A program made the position numbers and the translations under genes. Of a stretch of DNA of 64,000 nt, positions 43,046 through 50,815 are shown piece by piece (the stretch's first letter is position 1; every line of letters begins with the position of its first letter). A model generated the notes under the pieces. It made no database searches, had not been told where the DNA came from, and worked only from the letters and a program-made list of their open reading frames with translations. Origin of the DNA: Deltaproteobacteria bacterium (GTDB lineage Bacteria; UBA10199; GCA-002796325; JACPFF01); NCBI GenBank assembly GCA_016210045.1, contig JACQUX010000004.1:60424-124423 (forward strand), read 5' to 3'.

Positions 43046-43804
43046 CTATTGGACCGTAACGCTGATGCCGGCGAATTCGGTCTCCCATTTCCCCTTCATT
43101 GCAACGGCAATTGAACGCATACTTTCATTATTGACCTTTATGGTGATGTTCTTCGTCCCATCATCAAATGCGGCAACCAATGGTGAAGACGTACCTGCAG
43201 TGCGATCCGTGAGCGCCCACTGCGTGTTCTTCGCCATCACCGCCGCCGTGACCTTGGCGACGTCAATACTGCCAGTCCTTGCCGTCGTCCCCACCGGCTT
43301 CTCCTTTGCCGTGCCAGTCCTCTTGCCAGGGGTTTTTTCTGCGCCCCCTTTGGCCGCGTCCGCCCCATCCCCCTCCTTCTGCGCCCACTCGTCGTCCCGC
43401 TTTGGCGCAGTCCAATCGGCCGTGCCTTGGGGGGCCGCCGCAGCGGGCGGTGGCGCAGGCTGAGGCGCAGTCGGCGCGGCAGCGGCGGCAGGATTGGTGT
43501 ACGGCGGATTCCACCCCTGCGCGTACGCCGCGCGCGGCGGATACGGATAAGACGGATACGATGGCGCGAAGAAGCTGGGCATCCAGAAGCCGAGCGTGTT
43601 GGCAAAACCGAGCGACGCATAGAACGGGTTCATCGAACCGAAGCCATAGCCGCTAAAACCGTAGCCGCCGGCTCCGTACCCGCCCCCGAAGGCCCCAACC
43701 CCGGCCCACAACGGCGTCGCAGTAATGGCGCTGGTATACGGGGACCAACCCCCGCCGCCCCACGGACTCACGCCCCCACCCCATGGATCTCCAAAGCCGA
43801 TCAT
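43046..43804 (-). CDS. Gly/Tyr-rich protein with DPWG N-terminus, 252 aa
   Basis: Three parts: a Gly/Trp/Tyr/Pro-rich first ~90 residues (GFGDPWGGGVSPWGGGGW, GAFGGGYGAGGYGFSGYGF), an Ala/Pro linker with charged repeats (TADWTAPKRDDEWAQ, KTPGKRTGTAKEK), and a small C-terminal domain of ~70 residues (IDVAKVTAAVMAKN to SVTVQ). The layout is the same as in the proteins at 46271-47011 and 47015-48430. No family or function recognised. The start at 43804 has AGAGG seven bases upstream. It lies 82 bp upstream of the Clp-like gene, in the same direction. Confidence 0.68.
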   Translation of the reverse strand: MIGFGDPWGGGVSPWGGGGWSPYTSAITATPLWAGVGAFGGGYGAGGYGFSGYGFGSMNPFYASLGFANTLGFWMPSFFAPSYPSYPYPPRAAYAQGWNPPYTNPAAAAAPTAPQPAPPPAAAAPQGTADWTAPKRDDEWAQKEGDGADAAKGGAEKTPGKRTGTAKEKPVGTTARTGSIDVAKVTAAVMAKNTQWALTDRTAGTSSPLVAAFDDGTKNITIKVNNESMRSIAVAMKGKWETEFAGISVTVQ

Positions 43805-43935
43805 CGGCACACCTCTCCCTATAAGTACTATCGACCGCCACTACCCACAAGTTGCGTCTCCGCCATTTCATTGGTTGACGACGCCTCGGTTCTTTGCGAT
43901 ATCAAGTCACGCCAGGGGGAGAACAGAGGCGGGCG

Positions 43936-44280
43936 ATGACTCAGCAGGACCACGACGACGTCAAGCGGTATCTCGGTGTACTGGCCGAAGACTTTACCAG
44001 CAAATTGCAGCTCTTCGCCGAGGGTCTGACGGCCCAGATTGAGGCGCTCGCCCGGCGTCAGCACGAGCAATACCAGGAACTCAAGGCCGACATCCGGATG
44101 CTGGAGGCGGCCATTCAGCGGAACAGCCAGGATATTCAAGCGCTGCGGACGGGACTCGCGGAGCTCCGAGCCGAGATGACCCAGATGGAGCAACGCCTGA
44201 CGGCGCAGATCGAGCGCATTCACGAGCGCCTCGATGACCACGACACGGCAATCGCCGAGTTGCGCGACGGATCCCGGTAA
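43936..44280 (+). CDS. coiled-coil protein, 114 aa
   Basis: Almost entirely heptad-like helix (KADIRMLEAAIQRNSQDIQA, AELRAEMTQMEQRLTAQIER) with no hydrophobic signal. The composition resembles small coiled-coil proteins that often accompany toxin-antitoxin loci. The ATG at 43936 follows GAGGCGGG. It is encoded on the plus strand, against the surrounding large-protein run, and lies directly upstream of the vapBC pair. Function unknown. Confidence 0.7.
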   Translation: MTQQDHDDVKRYLGVLAEDFTSKLQLFAEGLTAQIEALARRQHEQYQELKADIRMLEAAIQRNSQDIQALRTGLAELRAEMTQMEQRLTAQIERIHERLDDHDTAIAELRDGSR

Positions 44281-44315
44281 CCAAGCAACAGCGGCGGCAT
44301 GGCGTAGATTCTCGC

Positions 44316-44350
44316 TTGACATGTGTCATCTCTCATTTAAGATGACACAT
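44316..44350 (+). promoter_or_regulatory. autoregulated vapBC promoter/operator
   Basis: TTGACA (44316-44321), 16-bp spacer and TAAGAT (44338-44343). Overlapping it is the inverted repeat ATGTGTCATCT (44321-44331) / AGATGACACAT (44340-44350). Transcription would begin at about the ATG at 44351, suggesting an mRNA with almost no leader. Confidence 0.72.
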
Positions 44351-44569
44351 ATGACCAAAACACAGATCTATCTGCCGACCGCCGAGTTGGCTCAGTTGCA
44401 TCGGCTGGCGAAACAGGCTGGTCGCAGCTTGGCCGATCTGATCCGGGAGGCCATCCGCAAGACGTGGCTGCCGCAGCGCACGGCCGACACCGGACCCGTT
44501 GCGCTCTGGCCGGGGGCTGCGAAGCGATCGTCGAACGACCACGACAGCATCTACGATGAGCGACCCTAA
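44351..44569 (+). CDS. ribbon-helix-helix antitoxin (VapB-like)
   Basis: 72 residues: MTKTQIYLPTAELAQLHRLA is the beta strand and first helix of a CopG/RHH fold, followed by GRSLADLIREAIRKTW. The acidic C-terminal tail (HDSIYDERP) would thread into the toxin. An upstream inverted repeat overlaps the promoter, so it probably represses its own operon. The stop overlaps the toxin start (TAATG). An ATG at 44342 is a less likely start because it lies inside the operator. Confidence 0.88.
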   Translation: MTKTQIYLPTAELAQLHRLAKQAGRSLADLIREAIRKTWLPQRTADTGPVALWPGAAKRSSNDHDSIYDERP

Positions 44570-44988
44570 TGCGCCGGCCCACGCCTTATTTCATCGACAC
44601 GAGCGCCTGGTTGGCGCTGGCGATCGTCGGCGACCCCTATCATGACCGCGCGTGCGCCGCGTGGCAGACGTTGGTCACCGAAGGAAGTAAGGCCTTCACC
44701 TCGGTCCCTGTGATCATCGAAACATTTACGTTTCTGGATCGCAACACCACACGGCAAACGGCATTGCAGTGGCAGGCGGCGCTGGGCCACGTGCGCCGCC
44801 TCCGGATCTTGGAATGTTCGCTCGCCAACATGGACCGAGCGTGGTCCTGGTTCCTGCGCAAAGAACTGCACAAACTGAGCGCCGTCGACGCCACCAGCTT
44901 TACGCTGATGCAGCAACAACGAATTGCCCGGGCCTTCGCCTTCGACGTCCATTTCGCGATGGGCGGCTTCACGTTAGTGGAGGCGTGA
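44569..44988 (+). CDS. PIN-domain ribonuclease toxin (VapC-like)
   Basis: 139 residues. The four acidic metal-binding positions are visible: FIDTSAWLAL (Asp ~9), PVIIETF (Glu ~51), LSAVDATSF (Asp ~103) and FAFDVHF (Asp ~121). VapC toxins cut tRNA or rRNA when the antitoxin is lost. It is coupled to the upstream antitoxin. A degraded copy of its 3' end lies at 45482-45537. Confidence 0.9.
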   Translation: MRRPTPYFIDTSAWLALAIVGDPYHDRACAAWQTLVTEGSKAFTSVPVIIETFTFLDRNTTRQTALQWQAALGHVRRLRILECSLANMDRAWSWFLRKELHKLSAVDATSFTLMQQQRIARAFAFDVHFAMGGFTLVEA

Positions 44989-45088
44989 ACGGAGGCGTCG
45001 CTACGGAAGCGGCGGATTGAGCAGTGGGAAAGCTCCAACGGGTATTTGCGACTTGCGGGTCCGAATGCCGATGCGCTAAAGTCGGGCC

Positions 45089-45199
45089 ATGGGCGTCCAG
45101 ATTCATCCAGATGCCAAAGACCGGATGCACGAACGGGGTGCTACCGCAGAAGAAATCGAGGAGACAGTCCAAGGTGGCGGGCCCTTGGCGGCAAAGTGA
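45089..45199 (+). pseudogene. truncated DUF4258-like gene
   Basis: A 36-codon remnant reading VQIHPDAKDRMHERG followed by ATAEEIEETVQ and an early stop. This is the usual first third of DUF4258 proteins (H..RM.ERG.t.eeI), which normally run to 80-100 residues and sit just before a DUF2283 gene. Here the rest is gone and the stop lies 5 bp before the DUF2283 start, pointing to an internal deletion. Confidence 0.7.
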
Positions 45200-45204
45200 G
45201 GCTT

Positions 45205-45444
45205 ATGAAACTGACCTACGACCCGCGCTATAATGTTGCGTATATCTGCCTGAAAGAAAAGACGGAACAGGTCGAAACGTTGCAAATCAGCGATGATCTC
45301 CCCATTGATATCGCCCCCGATGGTTCCGTGTATGGTTTCGAGCTGCTCAATGCGCGACAACAGCTCCACGCGGACAACGGCGGCAAGCTGACGATCATTA
45401 ATGAAGAACACGGCAACACCACGGAAATTGCGCTCACCCCGTAG
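45205..45444 (+). CDS. DUF2283 protein (antitoxin-like)
   Basis: 79 residues: MKLTYDPRYNVAYICL, then the SDDLPIDIAPDGSVYGFELLN core that defines DUF2283. Family members usually pair with DUF4258 proteins as a toxin-antitoxin-like unit. The partner here is truncated, so this may be an orphan antitoxin. Confidence 0.85.
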   Translation: MKLTYDPRYNVAYICLKEKTEQVETLQISDDLPIDIAPDGSVYGFELLNARQQLHADNGGKLTIINEEHGNTTEIALTP

Positions 45445-45481
45445 TAGAACACCTTTCCGCCTACACCGGTTCGGTCGGTGC

Positions 45482-45537
45482 TTCGCCTTCGATATCCATT
45501 TTGCGTGTGAGCCGGATTCACATTAGTGGACGCGTAA
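45482..45537 (+). pseudogene. 3' relic of a PIN-toxin gene
   Basis: About 55 bp resemble the end of the vapC gene at 44569-44988 (TTCGCCTTCGA...CCATTT.GCG, then TTCAC.TTAGTGGA.GCGT), with a 2-bp length difference that shifts the frame. The rest of 45445-45592 shows no gene. It suggests that a second vapBC copy once stood here. Confidence 0.6.
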
Positions 45538-45592
45538 CGCCATGGCGGCGCAGGCTGCGGCGCGCGGGGCGGCGGGCGGGATGTTCTTTCTT

Positions 45593-45853
45593 TCATCCTT
45601 TGTTACGGCGACGTGAGGAGAGGGGCTGACTTTCTTCATACAACGTATCCGGACACAAATCTTGCCCTCCTGGCCATTGGATGCTCCCCAACACCGCTTG
45701 AACCGCAGTAAACTGCTTCGGATCTTTCAACACTTGAAAGACGCCATACCGCAAATAAGGGCGCATATCGAAAATACGCTCCTCACCGTTCACAAATTGC
45801 AACCGAAGCTGATAGTTGCGTTCCGGAAACACTTTGCGAACTCTTGGGTGCAT
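45593..45853 (-). CDS. DUF2442 protein
   Basis: 86 residues: VRKVFPERNYQLRLQFVNGE, DMRPYL and VFQVLKDPKQF followed by SIQWPGGQDLCPDTLYEES. This is the DUF2442 pattern, including the I.WP.G.DL..D.LY.e end. Usually encoded next to DUF4160 genes, as here, and regarded as toxin-antitoxin-like. It begins 3 bp after the DUF4160 stop. Confidence 0.88.
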   Translation of the reverse strand: MHPRVRKVFPERNYQLRLQFVNGEERIFDMRPYLRYGVFQVLKDPKQFTAVQAVLGSIQWPGGQDLCPDTLYEESQPLSSRRRNKG

Positions 45854-45856
45854 ATA

Positions 45857-46126
45857 TTATTTGAGCGGATCAATTTTAAAGACTTGCTGCCCCCGGACGG
45901 CCAGCTCCCAATCGGCCAGCAATTCATCCCGATGGATTTCCATCCAGGCCTCCACTAATCTTCGTTTTCCAATCGGCAATTTCCCTTCCAATAATTTCCC
46001 TAATTTAATATCGAACACTGCCTCCGCGTCTTGATATTTCACATGGATATGCGGCTTTTTGTGCCGTTTCCGATCCATGAAAAACAGCATAACAATGATG
46101 CCATAAAAAACCGATATGACAGGCAT
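45857..46126 (-). CDS. DUF4160 protein
   Basis: 89 residues: MPVISVFYGIIVMLFFMD followed by HKKPHIHVKYQDAEAVFDI. The HxPHxHV(K/R)Y motif is diagnostic for DUF4160. The remainder (GKLPIGKRRLVEAWMEIHRD, ELLADWELA) fits. A clear AAGGAG lies five bases before the ATG. Operon with the DUF2442 gene. Confidence 0.9.
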   Translation of the reverse strand: MPVISVFYGIIVMLFFMDRKRHKKPHIHVKYQDAEAVFDIKLGKLLEGKLPIGKRRLVEAWMEIHRDELLADWELAVRGQQVFKIDPLK

Positions 46127-46270
46127 TGTCTCTCCTTTGCGAACGATTTTTCACACAACACAAGAGCCCTTAGCAATAACCATCGCAGTCGTCCAGTACC
46201 AGCAGGCTATGTGGAGGCGTGACGACGTTCAGGCGTATGAGCGACACGCGTCGCGGCGTGCTCATGGGTT

Positions 46271-47011
46271 CTACGGAGTGGCTTCCGGCAGTTGGTTGCC
46301 AAAAGTCGCCCAGAAGCCTAATGCTGTAGCCTCAATAACGAGTTGACCGGCGGTCGTTTTGAAAGCATCCGCTTCTACCGCCGTAAGACTCCGCAATTTC
46401 CTGAACGTGAGCAAAAAACCGCCGTTGGGTTGCAGCGTCGGGACAATCTTCACCTTGCCTTTCCACTTCGCATTGGCCGCGCGAATCTTCGCGACATATT
46501 TCGGATACGCCCGACGCTGCGCTTCCGTCCATTTGAGTTGCGCGAAGTGATCGACGCGAGGCCTTGCGGCAGCGGGCGGTGGCGCAGCGGGTTCCTCTTT
46601 CTTCGGCTCTTCTTTCTTCTCCGGCTCCTGGGCCTTTTCCCCGTCAGGTTTCTCGCCGTCGGTGGCGCCACCGGCCGCGGCCGGTGGAGGGGGTGGCGCA
46701 GCGGCGGCGGGCGGTGCCGTCGGCTGGGGCGGCGGAGGCGGCGGCCCATAGGGCGATTGGCCGAAATACGCGGGGAATCCGGGCGGGCGGCCACCGGGCA
46801 TCCGGCCGATCGAGCTCGCCAACGCGAACGACGCGGCGAAAATATTCCCGCTCGGGATGCCGATCCCCATGAAGCCGCTGACACCGATCGCAGCGGGGGT
46901 GACGTCGAAGTTCAGGTTGCCGGCAGCAGCGCCGAGGCCTCCGAACACGCTGCTCCCGCCGAAGACCCAGCTCGGATCCGACACCCGATTGAACACGCTC
47001 TCGATCCCCAT
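46271..47011 (-). CDS. Gly/Pro-rich protein with DPS/W N-terminus, 246 aa
   Basis: N-terminal ~75 residues are Gly/Phe/Ile-rich (SDPSWVFGGSSVFGGLG, GVSGFMGIGIPSGNIFAASF). Then comes a long Pro/Ala linker with a Glu/Lys block (EKAQEPEKKEEPKKEEP), and then a C-terminal domain of ~95 residues (HFAQLKWTEAQRRAYPKYVA to FGNQLP). Same three-part design as 43046-43804 and 47015-48430. No recognised family. It starts 3 bp after the previous gene with GGGAGG at a good distance. Confidence 0.68.
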   Translation of the reverse strand: MGIESVFNRVSDPSWVFGGSSVFGGLGAAAGNLNFDVTPAAIGVSGFMGIGIPSGNIFAASFALASSIGRMPGGRPPGFPAYFGQSPYGPPPPPPQPTAPPAAAAPPPPPAAAGGATDGEKPDGEKAQEPEKKEEPKKEEPAAPPPAAARPRVDHFAQLKWTEAQRRAYPKYVAKIRAANAKWKGKVKIVPTLQPNGGFLLTFRKLRSLTAVEADAFKTTAGQLVIEATALGFWATFGNQLPEATP

Positions 47012-47014
47012 GGC

Positions 47015-48430
47015 CTACCTCCCCACTTTGTCTTCCTTATGGTACCGCTTCACTAACGCCTGCCAGGCCGTCCCTTCCACTTCGCCGTCTTGCTTGAGCG
47101 CGGCAAACAGCTCCGTCAGCCGCCGCGCGACGACGTCGAGGCCCTTGCTGGTGTCGATATTCACTTTCTTGCCCACTTTCTTTACCGGCATCGCGGCATT
47201 CAGCAGTTTATTGATATCGTCTTTGTCGACCCTCTTCTCCGTAATCCCCAACGCCTCCATGATTGCGCTGGCCGCGCGGATCATCCGTTCGCGTGCCGGA
47301 TTGATCTTCTCTTTCGCCTCCGTCGCCGCTTTTTCCAATTGCTCCAACAACCGTCGCCTTTCGCGCGGCGTCTTGAGCGTGGCAAAGACGGTCTCGACCA
47401 ACGCGTCGGCTTCGCCCGGTTTATTGTAACCGGCGGCTTGAAGCTTTTGCACGACTTCCGCTTTGGGCAGCGCCGCTTCTTGTTTCACGCCGAGTCGTTT
47501 CGCCTCGGCCAGCGCCAGCGCGTAGAGTTTGCGGATCATCTTCGGGGCATCGGCGCCCCACTGTTTGCCGAGCATCTTCAGCATCGCGTCGAGATACGGC
47601 TCCGGTTTATTGGCATCGTCGCCGTGCGGGGCCCACGCGCTGCCGAGTAGCGACTGGACGGCTTTAACGAAGTCGGCATTCGGCGTCGTCTCGCCCGGCG
47701 CAATCAGATTGAGCAACATTTTTTTCGGATCGTTGCCGACGTCTTTGTCGGCATCCAGAAACGCCGCGCGGCGCTCATCGGCGTTGGTCCCGCGCATCCA
47801 ATTGGCCACGCCATCGGCCAGACTGCGGAGCACGCCTTCGCGACCGGCCAGGTCTTTATTCCCGGCCTCGCCCTTGGCGATCTCATCCTGCACCGGTTTC
47901 GGATAGACCCCAGCCGTGCCCGGTTTCGACGGATCATCGGCTTTTTCTTGCGCCGCCTTAAAGTAGACTTCGGCCCGCTCCGCTAACGGCGGCACCGCAG
48001 CCGGTGCGCCCGTGGGAGCTCCCGCCTGATTCGCTTGACGGGCGGTCGTTTGCGGCGGCGGGCCATAGCGTCGCTCCATCGTGATGTTGGTCCAGCCGTT
48101 GAAGATGTTGATGAGTGGCACCGCTGCGCCGGCCACGGCGGTCGTGAATCCGGGCGGGGTGTCGGGGTCGAATCCGAGCGGCGCGACGCCGAAGATGCTG
48201 CCGCGCGCTGCGGGGTTGCGCCAATAGGGGCCGAACGTCGGTTGTTGGTCGAAATAGAGACCGGCGCCCGCGAGCCACGTCGACGGCGCGGTACTGCCCG
48301 ATTGAAAACTCGGTGCACCAAACTCAAACGACGCCGGTGCCGCTCCGGCACCGCTCGCTCCCCAAGGATCTGCCAGACCGGGAAGGCCAGGCAGACCATA
48401 ATTCGTCAGTGGAAAGAGACCAACGGTCAC
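47015..48430 (-). CDS. DPWG-type protein with helical C-terminal region, 471 aa
   Basis: Gly/Pro-rich N-terminal ~130 residues (LPGLPGLADPWGASGAG, GFDPDTPPGFTTAVAGAAVP) and a linker, then ~320 residues of charged helices (NDPKKMLLNLIAPGE, DAMLKMLGKQWGADAPKMIR, KTPRERRRLLEQLEKAATEA). The start is a GTG at 48430 with GGAG seven bases upstream. It shares the DPWG start and hydrophobic N-terminal style with two neighbours. Unknown function; scaffold or structural role is a guess. Confidence 0.7.
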   Translation of the reverse strand: MTVGLFPLTNYGLPGLPGLADPWGASGAGAAPASFEFGAPSFQSGSTAPSTWLAGAGLYFDQQPTFGPYWRNPAARGSIFGVAPLGFDPDTPPGFTTAVAGAAVPLINIFNGWTNITMERRYGPPPQTTARQANQAGAPTGAPAAVPPLAERAEVYFKAAQEKADDPSKPGTAGVYPKPVQDEIAKGEAGNKDLAGREGVLRSLADGVANWMRGTNADERRAAFLDADKDVGNDPKKMLLNLIAPGETTPNADFVKAVQSLLGSAWAPHGDDANKPEPYLDAMLKMLGKQWGADAPKMIRKLYALALAEAKRLGVKQEAALPKAEVVQKLQAAGYNKPGEADALVETVFATLKTPRERRRLLEQLEKAATEAKEKINPARERMIRAASAIMEALGITEKRVDKDDINKLLNAAMPVKKVGKKVNIDTSKGLDVVARRLTELFAALKQDGEVEGTAWQALVKRYHKEDKVGR

Positions 48431-48449
48431 AACACTGCTCCGTTCCGTT

Positions 48450-48486
48450 CATTTTGCACTTTGCACTTTGCACTTTGCATTTTGCC
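48450..48486. repeat. TTTTGCA-type repeat, tandem copy
   Basis: CATTTTGCACTTTGCACTTT continuing as GCACTTTGCATTTTGCC; three tandem TTTGCAC units. It fills the 64-bp gap between two genes of the large-protein run. Confidence 0.75.
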
Positions 48487-48494
48487 TTATCCTC

Positions 48495-49877
48495 TCAACT
48501 ACCCCCACGGATCTCCCCTTTTTGGTAGAGTCCGCGGCCGATCAAATAATCGCGGCGAATCTGGTCTTTCATCGCGTCGCCATCGGCATCCGCCGTGGTC
48601 AGGATCCGCTCGCCGAGCGGCATTTGGCGGAATTTCTCGCCTAAGTAATCCGCCGTCCGTTGGGCCAAGTCATGCAACGATTGAGTAATGCGACCGAGTT
48701 CACGCGATGCGGAACTGGCTTGGCGCCATTCCGTAGCCCCTTTGCCCGGATTGTAGACATGCGCAGCTAATGGATAGGGATCGACCGATTCCGGCAGCGG
48801 TTGCTCCAACGAGCCGACGGCGCCGTCTAATGCGGCATCCACGCCGCCGTCCCGCTCATCGATCGGAGATCCACTGCCGGCGCCTGTTTCCTCCGTGCTC
48901 GTCCCAGCCGCGCGACCGGCGCTGCTCCCCGCGACGGCACTCGGCTCTTTGATTCGCGCGGGGCGTTCGCTCCGCGTCGGTGCCACGCCGGGGGCACGGA
49001 GCGTCGCTTCCGGCGCCGCACCGGCGAGCGTCGCCATCGCCGCTGTAGGGCTGGGCCGCTTCGCGGCCTTGGCCGCATCGGCGTGGGCGCCGGTGACGGT
49101 CGGTTCGGCAGTCGTGCGGGAATCATGGTCAGTCTCAGGTTGAGCCGTCCCGTCGGCCAGAGGGGTGTCAACCCCGGCGGCGACGGGCTCGTGCAATGCA
49201 ATCGCTTCGCCGGCGCGCGCCGTATCGGCACGACTGCGCGGCGTTGGAATGCCGGTCGGCACGCGACTCGTGGGCACGGCAGTCGGTGGGCGATGGCCGA
49301 GGGCCGCCGTCACGCCGGCACGCGTCGTGCGCACAGCCGCATCGGGCGTCGCGGCAGTTGAGGCCGTGCCGACAGGAGCGTTCCCTCTTGGCGCATTGGC
49401 CGTTGTAGCACTACGGTCGGCGGACGCGGGCGTGCGGGTCGATGGTTGCCGCGCGCTGAGGCGCTGCAGTCCACGATCGGCCCGCGGCGCGGCGACGACT
49501 TGAAATCCGGATCGATTGCTCGAGTGTGGTTCGGCCGCAGTCCCCGGCGCTTCACCCTCCGGCCGAGCTTGTGGAGTCCCATCGGGCGCGGTCGGTTGAG
49601 TCGTCGGCTTCGCAACAGCGCCATGCGGTTGCGCGGCCACGGCCAGTTCTTGGCCACGCAATTGCTCGCCGCGCCGGTCCACTTGGCGCGCCTCACCCTG
49701 CGCGATCGCTTGGCGCTGGACTTGGACTTGTTCCCGCCCGCGCGCCCCCTGCTGGCGGATCCGTTTGGCGCTCCCCTCCGGCGCGGTGTTGGCCTTCCAA
49801 TCGCCGACACCGGGCGCGGCCTCGCCGAGCGGTTGCGTGACGCCTGCTGGTGTCTCACCGACATTGGCTGCGGACAT
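48495..49877 (-). CDS. Ala/Pro/Thr-rich hypothetical protein, 460 aa
   Basis: Low-complexity for the first ~340 residues (Ala, Pro, Thr, Arg), then a structured C-terminal ~110 residues (YPLAAHVYNPGKGATEWRQA, SLHDLAQRTADYLGEKFRQ, MKDQIRRDYLIGRGLYQKGE). An early Gln/Arg block (RQQGARGREQVQVQRQAIAQ) may be helical. No signal peptide, no enzyme motif. The ATG at 49877 follows GAGGAC. As the first gene of the minus-strand run, its 49878-50089 upstream gap presumably holds the operon promoter; I could not pick one with confidence. Confidence 0.65.
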   Translation of the reverse strand: MSAANVGETPAGVTQPLGEAAPGVGDWKANTAPEGSAKRIRQQGARGREQVQVQRQAIAQGEARQVDRRGEQLRGQELAVAAQPHGAVAKPTTQPTAPDGTPQARPEGEAPGTAAEPHSSNRSGFQVVAAPRADRGLQRLSARQPSTRTPASADRSATTANAPRGNAPVGTASTAATPDAAVRTTRAGVTAALGHRPPTAVPTSRVPTGIPTPRSRADTARAGEAIALHEPVAAGVDTPLADGTAQPETDHDSRTTAEPTVTGAHADAAKAAKRPSPTAAMATLAGAAPEATLRAPGVAPTRSERPARIKEPSAVAGSSAGRAAGTSTEETGAGSGSPIDERDGGVDAALDGAVGSLEQPLPESVDPYPLAAHVYNPGKGATEWRQASSASRELGRITQSLHDLAQRTADYLGEKFRQMPLGERILTTADADGDAMKDQIRRDYLIGRGLYQKGEIRGGS

Positions 49878-50089
49878 GAGTCCTCATTCCCTTTCGCCCC
49901 CTCTGCGGGGCCCTTCGCTAACCCATTTAAATCGCTGCAATTCCTTCATTGGCTGTTGGCTCGTCTCCCCACTCCCATCTCTTACCGAGCAAGCCATATG
50001 CCAGCATGGGGTGGGGCCCGGAAGAGACACGTCATATCGCGGGTATCGGCAGACCGAGTGGGTCAAGTTGTGCAGAAGTTGGATACCGC

Positions 50090-50524
50090 CTAGCGGAACG
50101 GGTTTGTCACTTTCAGACGCGGGAAGCGTCGGAAGTCATCGTCGGCAGTGAGGATCTCGTCCACCCCGTGCTCGAGCAGCAGCGCCGCGATGTGGGCGTC
50201 ATGAACAATATTGCCCTGTACATTTACCGCGAGGGCGAGGGAATCGAGGACACCGAAATGACGGTCGGTCTCGGTCAACACCATCAGGCTCGGGGCCAAC
50301 AGCAAGTGCTTGATATCCGCCAACGCCGAGGACATGGGCGTTGGAGGATGAAACACCTTCGGATGCGTCACGACGCGGAGGAACTCATACACACAAGGCC
50401 ACGGCAAAGCCCACGGGGCATCGCCCTCTGCATAGCGTGCCAATAATCGCTTTGCTTGACGGTGATGTGCCGTTTCTTCGCGCCTGGCATAGACGAGAAT
50501 GTTCGTATCGAAGGCGACGGTCAC
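50090..50524 (-). CDS. PIN-domain toxin (VapC-like), second locus
   Basis: 144 residues starting at a GTG: FDTNILVYARR (first Asp), PCVYEFLRVVTHP (Glu), GNIVHDAHIAALLLEHGVDE (Asp) and LTADDDFRRFP (Asp). This is the PIN subclass found in many chromosomal vapBC pairs. It overlaps the antitoxin stop by 4 bp (GTGA). Confidence 0.92.
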   Translation of the reverse strand: MTVAFDTNILVYARREETAHHRQAKRLLARYAEGDAPWALPWPCVYEFLRVVTHPKVFHPPTPMSSALADIKHLLLAPSLMVLTETDRHFGVLDSLALAVNVQGNIVHDAHIAALLLEHGVDEILTADDDFRRFPRLKVTNPFR

Positions 50525-50757
50525 CGCCCCTCCATCAGATTAAATAACGCGTCCCGATCATCCAGATTCACGCCCGGCAGGACTTTGCCGCGCTCCGTGG
50601 TCCAGCGCAATTGATATCGTATGCGCGCCTTCGTCGGGAGCAACGCGCGCCGCAACAACGCAGAAACAAATTCGCGCAATGTCGCGCCCTGCTGCGCTGC
50701 TCGCAGTTTCAGCATCCGGAAGAGGTCGTCGTCGATCACTAATGTGGTTCGTGCCAT
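50521..50757 (-). CDS. VapB-like antitoxin, second locus
   Basis: 78 residues: MARTTLVIDDDLFRMLKLRA followed by GATLREFVSALLRRALL is a ribbon-helix-helix DNA-binding domain with a C-terminal tail for toxin binding. The start codon lies inside the palindrome at 50755-50772. Operon with the PIN toxin. Confidence 0.85.
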   Translation of the reverse strand: MARTTLVIDDDLFRMLKLRAAQQGATLREFVSALLRRALLPTKARIRYQLRWTTERGKVLPGVNLDDRDALFNLMEGR

Positions 50758-50772
50758 ATGCATAAGCATATG
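50755..50772. promoter_or_regulatory. operator palindrome of the second vapBC locus
   Basis: CATATGC-ATAA-GCATATG, perfect 7-bp arms. It covers the antitoxin start codon, consistent with autorepression. Confidence 0.65.
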
Positions 50773-50815
50773 AATAACGCATATTGCTGTCAAGGCTGAG
50801 GGCGATCGCAGCGGC

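Noticed and set aside
44989..45088. tRNA or small RNA gene between vapC and the DUF4258 remnant
   Set aside because: No cloverleaf or terminator-like structure could be found by eye; a tRNA finder would settle it.
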